Below, in pieces: positions 9,661-17,686 of a stretch of 64,000 nt of DNA. Source of the stretch: Sphingobacteriales bacterium (GTDB lineage Bacteria; Bacteroidota; Bacteroidia; Chitinophagales; Chitinophagaceae); contig JACPUV010000012.1 of the NCBI GenBank assembly GCA_016192105.1, positions 38,800 through 102,799 on the forward strand. Reading direction: 5' to 3'. The notes under the pieces are model-generated. The model was given only the letters and a program-made list of their open reading frames with translations. It ran no database searches and was not told where the DNA came from. Positions within the stretch are counted from its first letter, which is position 1. The number at the start of each line of letters is the position of its first letter. Made by a program: the position numbers and the translations under genes.

Positions 9661-9870
9661 TTAGGATAGCCGCGGAGGCGCGGAGTTCGCGGAGAGAATT
9701 ACCTTTGGCATTTTTGTTTTCCTGTGTTTGTATAAGGGGTAACTTTTTAGGATAGCCGCGGAGGCGCGGAGTTCGCGGAGAGAATTACCTTTGGCATTTT
9801 TGTTTTCCTGTGTTTGTATAAGGGATAACTTTTGGGGATAGCCGCGGAGGCGCGGAGTTCGCAGAGGAGT
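9661..9870 (+). repeat. Tandem 86-bp repeat, two full copies and a partial third
   Basis: Copies start at 9661, 9747 and 9833, with a period of exactly 86 bases. The first two are nearly identical, differing by about one base near the end. The third is cut after the block GCCGCGGAGGCGCGGAGTTC. Each unit holds a GC-rich GCGGAG-type block followed by an AT-rich block with no open frame. Similar CGCAGAG/GCGGAG intergenic blocks are familiar in Bacteroidota genomes. It lies between the coiled-coil gene and bTHX. Confidence 0.85.
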
Positions 9871-9960
9871 TGATTGCCTGCCTGTCCGGATCTAAAATAA
9901 GAGCCGGCCCGGGTTTATTACCAGGACCCTGGGGCCTGCGGAATTATATGCTAAAACTGT

Positions 9961-9993
9961 TTCTTAGGGCTAAGAATAACACAGGGGGCCCTG
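9961..9993. other. Two small hairpins in the 9607-10060 intergenic region
   Basis: TTCTTAG-GG-CTAAGAA (9961-9976) and CAGGG-GG-CCCTG (9982-9993) are perfect short palindromes with no T run on either side. Apart from these, the tandem repeat and the terminator at 10022, nothing was seen in this 450-base gap. Confidence 0.4.
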
Positions 9994-10021
9994 CTATTGT
10001 TGCGGGGAAGGAGTAAAATAG

Positions 10022-10048
10022 CAGCCCGGGAGAAACCGGTCCGGGCTG
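10022..10048 (-). terminator. GC-rich hairpin ending the bTHX transcript
   Basis: CAGCCCGG / CCGGGCTG form an 8-bp stem 12 bases beyond the bTHX stop. The following minus-strand bases CTATTTTAC are only modestly T-rich, so termination is likely but not strong. Confidence 0.55.
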
Positions 10049-10060
10049 TTTATTCATAGT

Positions 10061-10180
10061 TTATTTACTCTTCTTCGCGGCAGCTTTCTTTTTTACCGCA
10101 GGTGAAATAGCCGGGCGGCTTTTACCAAAAGAGCCTTTGAAACGTTTTCCTTTCGCTGTTTTTTTATCTCCTCTTCCCAT
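10061..10180 (-). CDS. 30S ribosomal protein bTHX
   Basis: This 39-residue gene is too short for usual ORF cut-offs. The product starts MGRGDKKTAKGKRFKGSFGK, the diagnostic bTHX sequence, followed by SRPA and a Lys/Ala-rich tail that ends KKSK. bTHX is a tiny basic protein that sits in the head of the small ribosomal subunit and is common in Bacteroidota and Thermus. The tail is longer than in the Thermus protein, as is usual in this phylum. It is monocistronic, with a hairpin 12 bases downstream. Confidence 0.92.
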   Translation of the reverse strand: MGRGDKKTAKGKRFKGSFGKSRPAISPAVKKKAAAKKSK

Positions 10181-10227
10181 GTTGATTGTTTTTTATTGAT
10201 TTATGCAAAAATAGACTTGTTTACCAT

Positions 10228-10262
10228 AAAAAAGCTCCAGTGCTTCTTCCAGTACCGGAGCT
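10228..10262 (-). terminator. Terminator of the HU gene
   Basis: On the minus strand a stem AGCTCC...GGAGCT, with further pairs inside, is followed by six T. It begins 21 bases after the HU stop codon. The inverted order could also slow plus-strand transcription. Confidence 0.75.
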
Positions 10263-10283
10263 CTTTTATCCGTGGAGCGGCAA

Positions 10284-10553
10284 TTATAATTTGCCTGAAA
10301 GTTCTTTACCAGCCTTAAACTTGGCCACTTTCCGGGCTTTGATCTTGATCACAGCACCGGTTTGGGGGTTACGGCCATTACGGGCAGCTCTTTTAGATAC
10401 GGAAAAAGTACCAAACCCTACCAGGGTCACTTTACCACCGGCTTTCAATGTTTTGGTAACTGCTTCAACAAAAGAATCGAGAGCAGCATTAGCCTGTGTT
10501 TTCGTGATACCGGCATCTTCAGATACTTTAGCGATCAATTCTGCTTTGTTCAT
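10284..10553 (-). CDS. hup: DNA-binding protein HU
   Basis: The 89-residue histone-like protein is typical in length. It begins [20 protein letters not shown], carries the HU core [14 protein letters not shown] and the DNA-binding arm [17 protein letters not shown], and ends [11 protein letters not shown]. It bends and compacts DNA as a dimer. The frame is open further upstream to 10664, but the ATG at 10553 gives the standard HU N-terminus, and a promoter at 10587-10616 lies inside the upstream open stretch. Confidence 0.96.
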   Translation of the reverse strand: MNKAELIAKVSEDAGITKTQANAALDSFVEAVTKTLKAGGKVTLVGFGTFSVSKRAARNGRNPQTGAVIKIKARKVAKFKAGKELSGKL

Positions 10554-10586
10554 GATTTGAGATTTTATGTGATTTAGTAACGGCGG

Positions 10587-10616
10587 CAAATTTAGACGCT
10601 TTTTCATACCAGCAAA
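10587..10616 (-). promoter_or_regulatory. Promoter of the HU gene
   Basis: On the minus strand TTTG (10613-10616) is followed after 18 bases by TAAATTTG (10587-10594). This matches the Bacteroidota TTTG...TAnnTTTG promoter with a slightly short spacer, and places the start about 30 bases before the HU ATG. Confidence 0.65.
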
Positions 10617-10848
10617 AAAAAATATCCGGTTTGGGGCAATGGTAAAAACCCGCCGAACCCGCACCCAATAAGGATTTCAGCCGGTTGACTCCAACCGCGT
10701 TTCAGCCCCTTCGGGCAGCCCGCTTACTGAAAACCTTTACAGTCAAGGGTTTCAGGCTATTGCGGTAAAATACAGGGGAGGAACAGCGTTGAACGTCACC
10801 GGTAAACCGGAAAGGAGGGAGTTGAAAAGTTATTTTTCTTTTGCACAC

Positions 10849-11154
10849 TCAATTCACAAGATGCATCAGCGTACGGAATGAAATAAACTGATCCCCCCAT
10901 TTATCCATCGCTTTTTTCCGCATGCTTTCTGCAAATTTTTCCATATAACGGTTGTAGAGAGCCCTGCTTTCCGCATGGTATTGTACCGCATACGTGATGC
11001 CCTCTTCATCATCGGCTTCGATGAGGTGCAGGATGACCGCATGGCTAAAACAACCCGTGCGGACGAGCTCGGGGATATGCTCCGACTTCAGCCAGGCCAG
11101 CCAGTCTGCCGCAATGGCGTGCTGAACCTTGGTGGTAACATTGTAAACGATCAT
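10849..11154 (-). CDS. DUF4286 family protein
   Basis: The 101-residue cytosolic protein starts MIVYNVTTKVQHAIAADWLA and contains ADDEEGITYAVQYHAES. This is the DUF4286 pattern, a dimeric alpha/beta barrel-like fold common in Bacteroidota with no assigned reaction. Length is normal for the family. An upstream frame for a short membrane protein ends 8 bases before its start, so the two may once have been co-transcribed. Confidence 0.8.
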   Translation of the reverse strand: MIVYNVTTKVQHAIAADWLAWLKSEHIPELVRTGCFSHAVILHLIEADDEEGITYAVQYHAESRALYNRYMEKFAESMRKKAMDKWGDQFISFRTLMHLVN

Positions 11155-11162
11155 GCTGCAAA

Positions 11163-11330
11163 TTACAGGGACCGGTCATTATCCAGTATGATTTTTTTCA
11201 GCCGCTGGTACAGAAAGGAAACGGCCAGCAGTAAAATACCCAACAGAATAAAAGCGGCAATAATGACTACAAGCTCAACAGTCGCAATAAAGTAATAGCC
11301 GGTAAGACGGGAAGTATCGGCTTCCAGCCA
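11163..11330 (-). pseudogene. Remnant of a small membrane protein without a start codon
   Basis: A frame ending at 11163 encodes a hydrophobic helix (VVIIAAFILLGILLLAVSFLY) followed by a basic-acidic tail (QRLKKIILDNDRSL). Such a tail is typical of a real single-pass protein rather than chance sequence. There is no ATG, GTG or TTG before the helix. The frame runs upstream into the palindromic element at 11293-11389 and meets a stop there. The likely explanation is loss of the 5' end by insertion of that element. A non-standard start is possible but less likely. Confidence 0.35.
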
Positions 11331-11389
11331 CTATTCACTTACCGTCTTATTGCCTTCCCGGCAAAAAAATAATTTTTGAGGTGGCTTCT
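11293..11389. repeat. Palindromic dispersed element, copy A
   Basis: These 97 bases match 27712-27807 at roughly 90 percent, by hand alignment. Shared blocks are TAATAGCCGGTAAGACGGG, CTTACCGTCTTAT, GCCTTCCCGGCAAAAAAATA and TGGCTTCT. Within it GCCGG/CCGGC and TAAGACGG/CCGTCTTA can pair, giving an imperfect long hairpin. The similarity continues more weakly about 25 bases further left. It has no open frame of its own and sits 21 bases beyond the exonuclease III stop. Confidence 0.8.
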
Positions 11390-11410
11390 AAAATGATTCA
11401 CCGGCGAAGC

Positions 11411-12178
11411 TTACAATTTGATATCTAAATATACCGGGCAATGGTCAGAATGTTTCACATCGGGGAATATTTCCGCAGCTTTCAGCTGTTTTTTTAATGG
11501 TTCTGTAACATTAATATAGTCAATTCTCCAGCCTTTGTTGTTGAGGCGTACGGAAGGGAAACGCTGGCTCCACCAGCTATACCGGTGAGGCTCAGGGTGA
11601 AAAGTTCTGAAGGTATCAATCCAGCCGCTTCCCAGGAATTTGGTCATCCATTCCCGCTCGGCGGGCAGGAAGCCGGAAGAATTCTTATTCCCTTTGGGAT
11701 CATGAATATCAATTTCCTGGTGGGCGATATTGTAGTCCCCGCAAAGGATCAGCTTTGGATTTTTCTTTTTCAGTTTATTCAGCCAGGCCAGGCATTCATC
11801 CAGCCATACATATTTGAAGTCCTGCCGTTCGTCCCCGCTGGTGCCACTGGGGAAATAGGCATTGATGAGCCGGGTGTCCGCGAAATCCAGCTGGATCACA
11901 CGGCCTTCATCATCACTGGGTCCGTGGCCATTGCCCAGTTCCACGTTGTCGGGTTTTATTTTGGTAAACACGGCGACGCCGCTGTATCCTTTCTTTTGGG
12001 CACTGAACCAGTAATCATGGTAGCCCAGTTCATTCAGTAAGCGGGTATCCACATCCCCCTTCACCGCCTTGGTTTCCTGTACACAGATCACTTCAGCCGG
12101 GTTGGTCCGGAGCCAGTCTATAAAACCTTTTTTAATGGCGGCCCGGATACCGTTCACATTGTAAGAAATGATTCGCAT
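11411..12178 (-). CDS. xth: Exodeoxyribonuclease III (AP endonuclease)
   Basis: The 255-residue repair enzyme cleaves abasic sites and trims 3' ends. It begins MRIISYNVNGIRAA, has the metal-binding ICVQETK, the central GDYN and the C-terminal HSDHCPV active-site motif, all intact. The open frame extends 23 codons upstream, but the ATG at 12178 gives the canonical N-terminus. The gene is divergent from the LOG-family gene with only about 40 bases between starts, so their promoters must overlap. Confidence 0.94.
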   Translation of the reverse strand: MRIISYNVNGIRAAIKKGFIDWLRTNPAEVICVQETKAVKGDVDTRLLNELGYHDYWFSAQKKGYSGVAVFTKIKPDNVELGNGHGPSDDEGRVIQLDFADTRLINAYFPSGTSGDERQDFKYVWLDECLAWLNKLKKKNPKLILCGDYNIAHQEIDIHDPKGNKNSSGFLPAEREWMTKFLGSGWIDTFRTFHPEPHRYSWWSQRFPSVRLNNKGWRIDYINVTEPLKKQLKAAEIFPDVKHSDHCPVYLDIKL

Positions 12179-12218
12179 TGTATTAATGATTAAATTGTCC
12201 GGCAATTTACAGCTATCT

Positions 12219-12965
12219 ATGGAAGCATCCGTAAAATCGAAGACCACTCCTGTAATTCCGCCGAAAGTTCCTGTTTACCTGGAGGGTCCCAAAAGCCGGG
12301 GTTATGAATTGTTATTCGCCTTCCGGGTATTCAAACAATTTATCAAGGGTTTCAGGGCCCTGCATTTTGTGGGCCCCTGTGTGACGGTATTCGGCTCCGC
12401 CCGTTTCAAAGAAGATCATCCCTATTATGCGCAGGCCCGTGAATTCGGCCAACGGATTGCTCAATCAGGGTTTACCACTTTAACCGGCGGGGGACCCGGA
12501 ATCATGGAAGCAGCCAACCGGGGTGCGTGGGAAAACGGCGGGAAGTCTGTCGGTTGCAATATCCAGCTTCCCTTTGAACAAAAAATAAATCCTTACGTGC
12601 ATAAATCGGTGACCTTTGAACATTTTTTTGTCCGCAAGGTGTTGCTGGTAAAATATTCTTACGCCTTTATCATCCTTCCGGGCGGATTTGGTACCATGGA
12701 TGAATTGTTTGAAACGCTGACCCTGGTACAAACAAAGACCATCAGCCAGTTTCCGGTAGTGCTATTTGGAACGGACTATTATAAACCCCTGATGGCTACG
12801 ATTAAAGCCATGGAAAATCAGGGAACCATTTCATCCGGGGATATGAACCTGGTTTTGCTGACCGACAGTGTGGAGGAAGCGATGGCGCATATTACCAATT
12901 ATATCCGCAGTAATTACAAAGTGAAACCCCGGAAACGCCTCTGGTGGTTGCTCGAGAAGCGATAG
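12219..12965 (+). CDS. LOG/TIGR00730-family Rossmann protein
   Basis: The 248-residue protein carries both LOG signatures: TLTGGGPGIMEAANRGA and ILPGGFGTMDELFE. Family members bind nucleotide 5'-monophosphates, and many cleave cytokinin-type or AMP/IMP N-glycosidic bonds as phosphoribohydrolases. The ATG at 12219 is preferred because upstream in-frame ATGs overlap the start of exonuclease III. The C-terminus ends in a basic stretch (KVKPRKRLWWLLEKR). Family assignment is firm; substrate is not. Confidence 0.88.
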   Translation: MEASVKSKTTPVIPPKVPVYLEGPKSRGYELLFAFRVFKQFIKGFRALHFVGPCVTVFGSARFKEDHPYYAQAREFGQRIAQSGFTTLTGGGPGIMEAANRGAWENGGKSVGCNIQLPFEQKINPYVHKSVTFEHFFVRKVLLVKYSYAFIILPGGFGTMDELFETLTLVQTKTISQFPVVLFGTDYYKPLMATIKAMENQGTISSGDMNLVLLTDSVEEAMAHITNYIRSNYKVKPRKRLWWLLEKR

Positions 12966-12970
12966 CAGGG

Positions 12971-13004
12971 TTTGTGTACTCTTTACACAAAAGTAGTACC
13001 TTCA
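12971..13004 (+). promoter_or_regulatory. Operator-like palindrome and promoter of the GH97-SemiSWEET unit
   Basis: TTTGTGTA-N5-TACACAAA (12971-12991) is a perfect 8-bp inverted repeat. Its left arm overlaps a possible -33 TTTG, and TACCTTCA (12997-13004) is a degenerate -7. The position, 30 bases before the GH97 start, suits a repressor or activator site. It could also be a weak terminator of the LOG gene, though no T run follows. Confidence 0.45.
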
Positions 13005-13020
13005 TAAATAAATACCGGTT

Positions 13021-15165
13021 ATGCTAGTTAAACGATTGCTGTCTGTCCTTGTAGTAACAGGGTTTGTACAGCTGGCTCATGCCGATACTGCTGTTACCAT
13101 CAGTTCCCCCAACAATAACATTCAGCTCAGTGTATATCATCGTACAAACGGATCATTGCAATATGCGGTAACCTATAAAGGGAAATCCGTAATCAATCCT
13201 TCCGGCCTCGGGATGAAACTGGCCAATCCGCAGTTAGCACTTATGCAATTTGACCTGTCGGCTGTTGATTCTGCAGCGGCAGATGAAAGCTGGAAACCGG
13301 TCTGGGGTGAACAAAGCAGTATCCGCAATCATTATAAGCAACTGCTGCTGAAACTGTCAGACCGTTCCGGATCGGGTATCCGGATAGAAATTGTATTCCG
13401 TGTTTTTGATGACGGTGTGGGGTTCCGCTATATTTTTCCGCAGCAGGCGAAACTCAATCATTTTATCCTTGCAGAGGAACTGACACAGTTTGGGGTAACA
13501 GGTGATCATAACGCTTTCTGGATCCCGGGGGATTATGATACCAACGAGTATGCGTACTATACCAGCCCGCTCAGTGAGATCGATGCTTCCGGCGGGGGGC
13601 TCGCCCGGGAGATCAGTACCCGGACTTTCTTTGATAAGAATGCCGTACAAACCCCGCTGATGATGAAATCCGCAGAGGGCCTTTATATCAATTTGCACGA
13701 AGCGGCCCTGGTGAACTACCCGGCGATGAACCTGGTATTGGATAAATCGACCTATACATTCAACACCCACCTGGTACCGGATGCCGTGGGAAATAAAGCG
13801 TACCTGCAGGCGCCTTTCTCCACTCCCTGGAGAACGATCATTGTCAGTGATAAAGCCACGGAGATCCTGGCTTCTAAAATGATCCTGAACCTGAATGAAC
13901 CTTCCAAAGTGCCGGATGCATCCGAATGGGTAAAGCCCCAGAAAATGGTCGGGGTATGGTGGGAAATGCATGTGGGTAAAAGCAGCTGGGATTACAGTGG
14001 CGGCCAGGTTGGTTCACAACAGGCCAGCCGGGTGCCGCACGGGGCCACGACTGCCAATGTGAAAAGGTATATTGACTTCGCGGCCGGGAATGGAATCCAG
14101 GGCGTCCTGGTGGAAGGATGGAATACCGGCTGGGAAGACTGGTTCGGGCAATGGAAAGAAGACGTATTTGATTTTGTAACAGCTTACCCGGATTTTGATG
14201 TAAACGAACTGCAGCAATACGCAGCGGCAAAGGGGGTTCAGCTGATCATGCACCACGAGACCTCCGGTTCTGCGACAAACTATGAAAGATGGATGGATAC
14301 GGCTTACCGGTTTATGAACCGGCATGGCTATGCGGCGGTTAAAACAGGTTATGTGGGCCGGATCATCCCGCGGGGCGAACACCATGACGGGCAATGGATG
14401 ATCCGGCATTATGAACGAGTTGCGGCTAAAACCGCCCAATACCATATCATGCTCGATGCACACGAGCCCGTACGGCCTACCGGCCTGCAAAGGACCTATC
14501 CCAACTGGCTGGCCTGTGAAGCAGCCCGCGGAAATGAATTCAATGCCTGGAGTGTGGGCAACCGGCCGGATCATGAAACGATCCTGCCCTTTACCCGCCT
14601 GATGGGCGGACCAATGGATTATACACCGGGAATTTTCAAGATAAAAATGAGCACATATAACCCGGAGAAAAAAGAGCAGGTGCATACCACGCTCTGCAAA
14701 CAACTGGCCCTGTATGTAACCCTGTACAGCCCCTTGCAGATGGCAGCCGACCTGCCGGAAAACTATGAAGCCCGGATGGATGCTTTCCGGTTTATTAAGG
14801 AGGTGGCCGTGGACTGGGATGATTCAAAAATCCTGGAAGCCGAACCCGGGGATTATGTGATCATTGCCCGGAAGGCAAAAGGAAAGAACGACTGGTTCCT
14901 GGGAGCCATCACGGATGAGAATGCCCGTACTTTCACCGAATCTTTATCCTTTCTCGATGCGGATAAAAAATATGTGGCCACTGTTTACCGCGATGCCGAC
15001 AGTGCGCACTGGCAGAACAATCCTGAAGCCTACCGGATCGAGAAGTTCATTGTGGATAATAAGACAACCTTGAAACTAAAACTGGCCGCAGGCGGGGGAA
15101 CAGCCGTAAGCCTGATGCCGGCAAATGCCGAAGAACTTAAACAGTATAAAAAATATAAAAAATGA
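13021..15165 (+). CDS. GH97 family glucosidase, SusB-like, secreted
   Basis: The 714-residue glycoside hydrolase has a signal peptide (about 21 residues). The N-terminal beta-sandwich is followed by the catalytic barrel. The three glutamates of the inverting alpha-glucosidase subgroup are visible in HHETSG, LDAHEPVRPTG and ACEAARGNEFNAW. Retaining alpha-galactosidase members use an Asp nucleophile instead, so alpha-glucosidase activity on starch- or dextran-derived oligosaccharides is favoured. It should act in the periplasm. Its stop overlaps the start of a SemiSWEET sugar transporter (ATGA), tying hydrolysis to sugar uptake. No SusC/SusD pair is nearby, so it is not in a classical utilisation locus. 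Confidence 0.92.
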   Translation: MLVKRLLSVLVVTGFVQLAHADTAVTISSPNNNIQLSVYHRTNGSLQYAVTYKGKSVINPSGLGMKLANPQLALMQFDLSAVDSAAADESWKPVWGEQSSIRNHYKQLLLKLSDRSGSGIRIEIVFRVFDDGVGFRYIFPQQAKLNHFILAEELTQFGVTGDHNAFWIPGDYDTNEYAYYTSPLSEIDASGGGLAREISTRTFFDKNAVQTPLMMKSAEGLYINLHEAALVNYPAMNLVLDKSTYTFNTHLVPDAVGNKAYLQAPFSTPWRTIIVSDKATEILASKMILNLNEPSKVPDASEWVKPQKMVGVWWEMHVGKSSWDYSGGQVGSQQASRVPHGATTANVKRYIDFAAGNGIQGVLVEGWNTGWEDWFGQWKEDVFDFVTAYPDFDVNELQQYAAAKGVQLIMHHETSGSATNYERWMDTAYRFMNRHGYAAVKTGYVGRIIPRGEHHDGQWMIRHYERVAAKTAQYHIMLDAHEPVRPTGLQRTYPNWLACEAARGNEFNAWSVGNRPDHETILPFTRLMGGPMDYTPGIFKIKMSTYNPEKKEQVHTTLCKQLALYVTLYSPLQMAADLPENYEARMDAFRFIKEVAVDWDDSKILEAEPGDYVIIARKAKGKNDWFLGAITDENARTFTESLSFLDADKKYVATVYRDADSAHWQNNPEAYRIEKFIVDNKTTLKLKLAAGGGTAVSLMPANAEELKQYKKYKK

Positions 15166-15422
15166 CAGCAGCCGATATCCTGGGATATGCCGCCGGAGCC
15201 CTGACAGCCTTTACTTTTTTGCCACAGGTTTTAAAGACATGGAAAGAAAAATCCGCCAAGGATATTTCCCTGTACATGTTTGTGATCGCTTTTGTGAATG
15301 AGATCATGTGGCTGATATATGGGGTTATGATTGATAACTGGGTCATCATCCTTACCAATGCCGTGATGCTGGTAATGTCCGCTATTATGATCATGTTGAA
15401 ATTTAAATATAATCACCAGTAA
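15162..15422 (+). CDS. SemiSWEET sugar transporter
   Basis: The 86-residue protein has three membrane helices and the PQ-loop motif FLPQVLKTWKEKSAKDISL. It is a single triple-helix bundle, as in bacterial SemiSWEETs that work as dimers to pass mono- or disaccharides down a gradient. It starts inside the GH97 stop codon (4-base overlap), so it is translationally coupled to the glucosidase and probably imports glucose released by it. Confidence 0.88.
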   Translation: MTAADILGYAAGALTAFTFLPQVLKTWKEKSAKDISLYMFVIAFVNEIMWLIYGVMIDNWVIILTNAVMLVMSAIMIMLKFKYNHQ

Positions 15423-15424
15423 GA

Positions 15425-16036
15425 ATGGAGATCAATACGATTATCTGGGACCTTGGCGGTGTGCTGATCGACTGGAACCCGGATTATGTGTTTACAGAGC
15501 AGTATTTTAAGTCAGCGGAGGAAAAGGATTATTTCTTCCGGCATATATGCACACCTGCCTGGAATGAAGAGCAGGATGCGGGCCGTTCCATTGTCGAGGC
15601 CACCCAGCTGTTGGTAAACCAGTTTCCTGACTGGGAAAAACAGATCCGGGATTACTATGGCCGCTGGACCGATATGCTGAACGGGCCGGTGCAGGATACG
15701 GTGGACCTGTTTCGCGAACTGATTGATACCGACCGGTACAGGCACTACGCCCTGACCAACTGGCAGGCGAACCTGTTTGATATTGCCCTGGTGCGTTATA
15801 ATTTCCTGCATTGGTTCGATGGCCGGGTGGTAAGCGGGGAGGAGAAAACCAGGAAACCTTTCCCTGCGTTTTATCAGCGCTTACTGGACCGTTATGCGGT
15901 GGAACCCGGTAAGGCTCTTTTTATTGATGATAACCTGCGGAATGTAAAGGCGGCGGAAGAACTGGGTATAACCAGTATTCATTTCCAGTCGCCGGCCCAA
16001 TTAAGAACTTCCCTGCAGGAAAAGAATATTTTATAA
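15425..16036 (+). CDS. HAD-superfamily hydrolase (subfamily IA, YihX-like)
   Basis: The 203-residue cytosolic protein begins TIIWDLGGVLIDWNP, the variant HAD motif I with the nucleophile Asp followed by Gly where many members have the second Asp, as in YihX-type sugar phosphatases. Motif II is YALTNW, Lys appears in EEKTRKPFP, and motif IV is ALFIDDNLRNV. YihX dephosphorylates glucose 1-phosphate, which would fit the GH97/SemiSWEET neighbours 3 bases upstream, but this link is inferred. Confidence 0.83.
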   Translation: MEINTIIWDLGGVLIDWNPDYVFTEQYFKSAEEKDYFFRHICTPAWNEEQDAGRSIVEATQLLVNQFPDWEKQIRDYYGRWTDMLNGPVQDTVDLFRELIDTDRYRHYALTNWQANLFDIALVRYNFLHWFDGRVVSGEEKTRKPFPAFYQRLLDRYAVEPGKALFIDDNLRNVKAAEELGITSIHFQSPAQLRTSLQEKNIL

Positions 16037-16052
16037 CCGAAACAACCCAATA

Positions 16053-16601
16053 ATGCCTGTCCTGATCGGAATACTATTGCTGGTCTCCCTGCTCCTGGTC
16101 TTCCTCTATAATAACCTGGTCCGGAAAAAGAATGCGGTGGAAAATGCTTTTTTCTCCATGGATGTGATGCTGAAGAAAAGGTATGACCTGATCCCGCAGC
16201 TGGTGGAAACCGTAAAAGGCTATATGCACCATGAACGTGAGTTGCTGAGCGGGCTCACGGAATTGCGCCAGAAAGTTATACAGGAACAGCTCCCTGCCAA
16301 TGAAAAAGTAAAACTGGACAACCAGATCAATACCGTTCTGCAACAGGTGCGGGTCCAGTTTGAGAATTACCCGGAGCTGAAAGCCAGTGAGAATTTTTTG
16401 CGCCTGCAGGGTGCAGTCAATGAGACCGAAGAACAGCTTGCCGCATCCCGGCGTTATTACAATGCGGCCGTTAACGATTACCACAATGTCCTTGAAACTT
16501 TTCCTTCTTCGCTGATGGCCTCCTGGGCCGGTATGGGCCGGAAGGAGTATTTCTCCATTGGGGAAGCGGAGAAGGGGGTGCCGGATCTATCCATTAAATA
16601 A
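16053..16601 (+). CDS. LemA family membrane protein
   Basis: The 182-residue protein has an N-terminal membrane helix (residues about 3-20) and then the LemA signature VRKKNAVENAFFSMDVMLKK with KRYDLIPQLVETVKGY. LemA proteins are helical, membrane-anchored and of uncertain role. They are frequently paired with a DUF3137 protein, as here, where the next gene starts 9 bases later. Confidence 0.9.
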   Translation: MPVLIGILLLVSLLLVFLYNNLVRKKNAVENAFFSMDVMLKKRYDLIPQLVETVKGYMHHERELLSGLTELRQKVIQEQLPANEKVKLDNQINTVLQQVRVQFENYPELKASENFLRLQGAVNETEEQLAASRRYYNAAVNDYHNVLETFPSSLMASWAGMGRKEYFSIGEAEKGVPDLSIK

Positions 16602-16610
16602 GTTTTAGTC

Positions 16611-17558
16611 ATGCCCGGAGAGAAGGAGTTCAATACATTTTATGAAAAAGAGCTGGAAAGTCTGCTGGTTCCGCTGGAGGCCGAACGGAAGAAAATAAAG
16701 AAGCAGGGCGTAACCGGGTTCATCTTCCTCGGAGTGGCGGCAGTCTTTTTCATTTTTGCGGTCACGGAAACCGGTACGCCGGCTGTCGTAGCGGCTGTAG
16801 CTGCCTTTGTTACAGCGATCGTTTTTTTCGTGTTGTTTGGTCTGCGGAAGAATAAGTTCACCCGGAATTTCAAGGGGATTATTGTGAACCGGGTGATTCA
16901 GTTTATCGACCCTTCGCTGAAATACAATCCCAGGCTCAGTATCAGTAAAGAGGATTATATGAGCAGCGGCCTTTTTGTGGAGCGGCCGGACCGGTACACC
17001 GGGGATGATTATATCGAAGGAATGCACGGGAAAACTGTTTTCTGTTTTTCCGAGTTACATACGGAACGGCAGGTAAATACGGATAAAAGCAGTCATTGGG
17101 AAACGATTTTCAAGGGATTGTTTTTTATTGCTGACTTTAATAAACATTTTTCCGGCCGGACCTATGTCTGGCGCGAAGGCCGGCCCCAGGTGAATTTCCT
17201 GACCCGTATCTTTTCCTCCTTTGCCTCGGGGCTGGAAAAGGTAAAACTGGAGAGTGTGGAATTTGAAAAGCGGTTCACGGTCTATAGCAGCGACCAGGTC
17301 GAGGCCCGTTATATTCTCACGCCCTCCTTTATGGAGCGGGTGGTCCGCCTGCAGGACCGGATGGGGGAAGAGGTATCCCTTTCTTTTGTAAATACAAATA
17401 TCTATGTAGCGATACCCATCCGGGAAGCGCTCTTTGAGCCCTCGGTTTTCAGCGCCAATGATTTCAGCCGGGTGGAGGATTTCCGGACTACCCTGCAGAT
17501 TGTGTATGATATCATTGATGAGCTGAAGCTGAACCAGCGGTTGTGGACGAAGGAGTAG
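16611..17558 (+). CDS. DUF3137 domain membrane protein
   Basis: The 315-residue product has two adjacent membrane helices (about residues 33-52 and 56-76) and a soluble C-terminal domain with the DUF3137 pattern around KTVFCFSELHTE and IFKGLFFIADFNKHF. It partners LemA in many genomes. The function of the pair is not established. The gene ends in a region of short GTCGGTAGT repeats. Confidence 0.82.
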   Translation: MPGEKEFNTFYEKELESLLVPLEAERKKIKKQGVTGFIFLGVAAVFFIFAVTETGTPAVVAAVAAFVTAIVFFVLFGLRKNKFTRNFKGIIVNRVIQFIDPSLKYNPRLSISKEDYMSSGLFVERPDRYTGDDYIEGMHGKTVFCFSELHTERQVNTDKSSHWETIFKGLFFIADFNKHFSGRTYVWREGRPQVNFLTRIFSSFASGLEKVKLESVEFEKRFTVYSSDQVEARYILTPSFMERVVRLQDRMGEEVSLSFVNTNIYVAIPIREALFEPSVFSANDFSRVEDFRTTLQIVYDIIDELKLNQRLWTKE

Positions 17559-17559
17559 T

Positions 17560-17602
17560 GGTCGGGAGCAGTCGGTAGTTGATAGTCGGTAGTCAGTAGT
17601 CT
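17560..17602 (+). repeat. Short degenerate GTCGGTAGT-type repeat
   Basis: Three to four degenerate copies of a GTCGGTAGT/CAGTAGT unit follow the DUF3137 stop. A related GTGAGTAGTGAGT run sits at 470-490 at the end of the DUF2892 gene. Such simple arrays are common between genes in this group. Confidence 0.55.
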
Positions 17603-17686
17603 AATACATTGGGCAATTGTTGTCCGGTGATGAAAGTGGGTTCAACGCTGAATTGAATGGAAAATACAGAAGGGTGAAACCCGGTG

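Noticed and set aside
9661..9870. CRISPR array
   Set aside because: The 86-base units are identical head-to-tail copies; there are no unique spacers and no cas genes.
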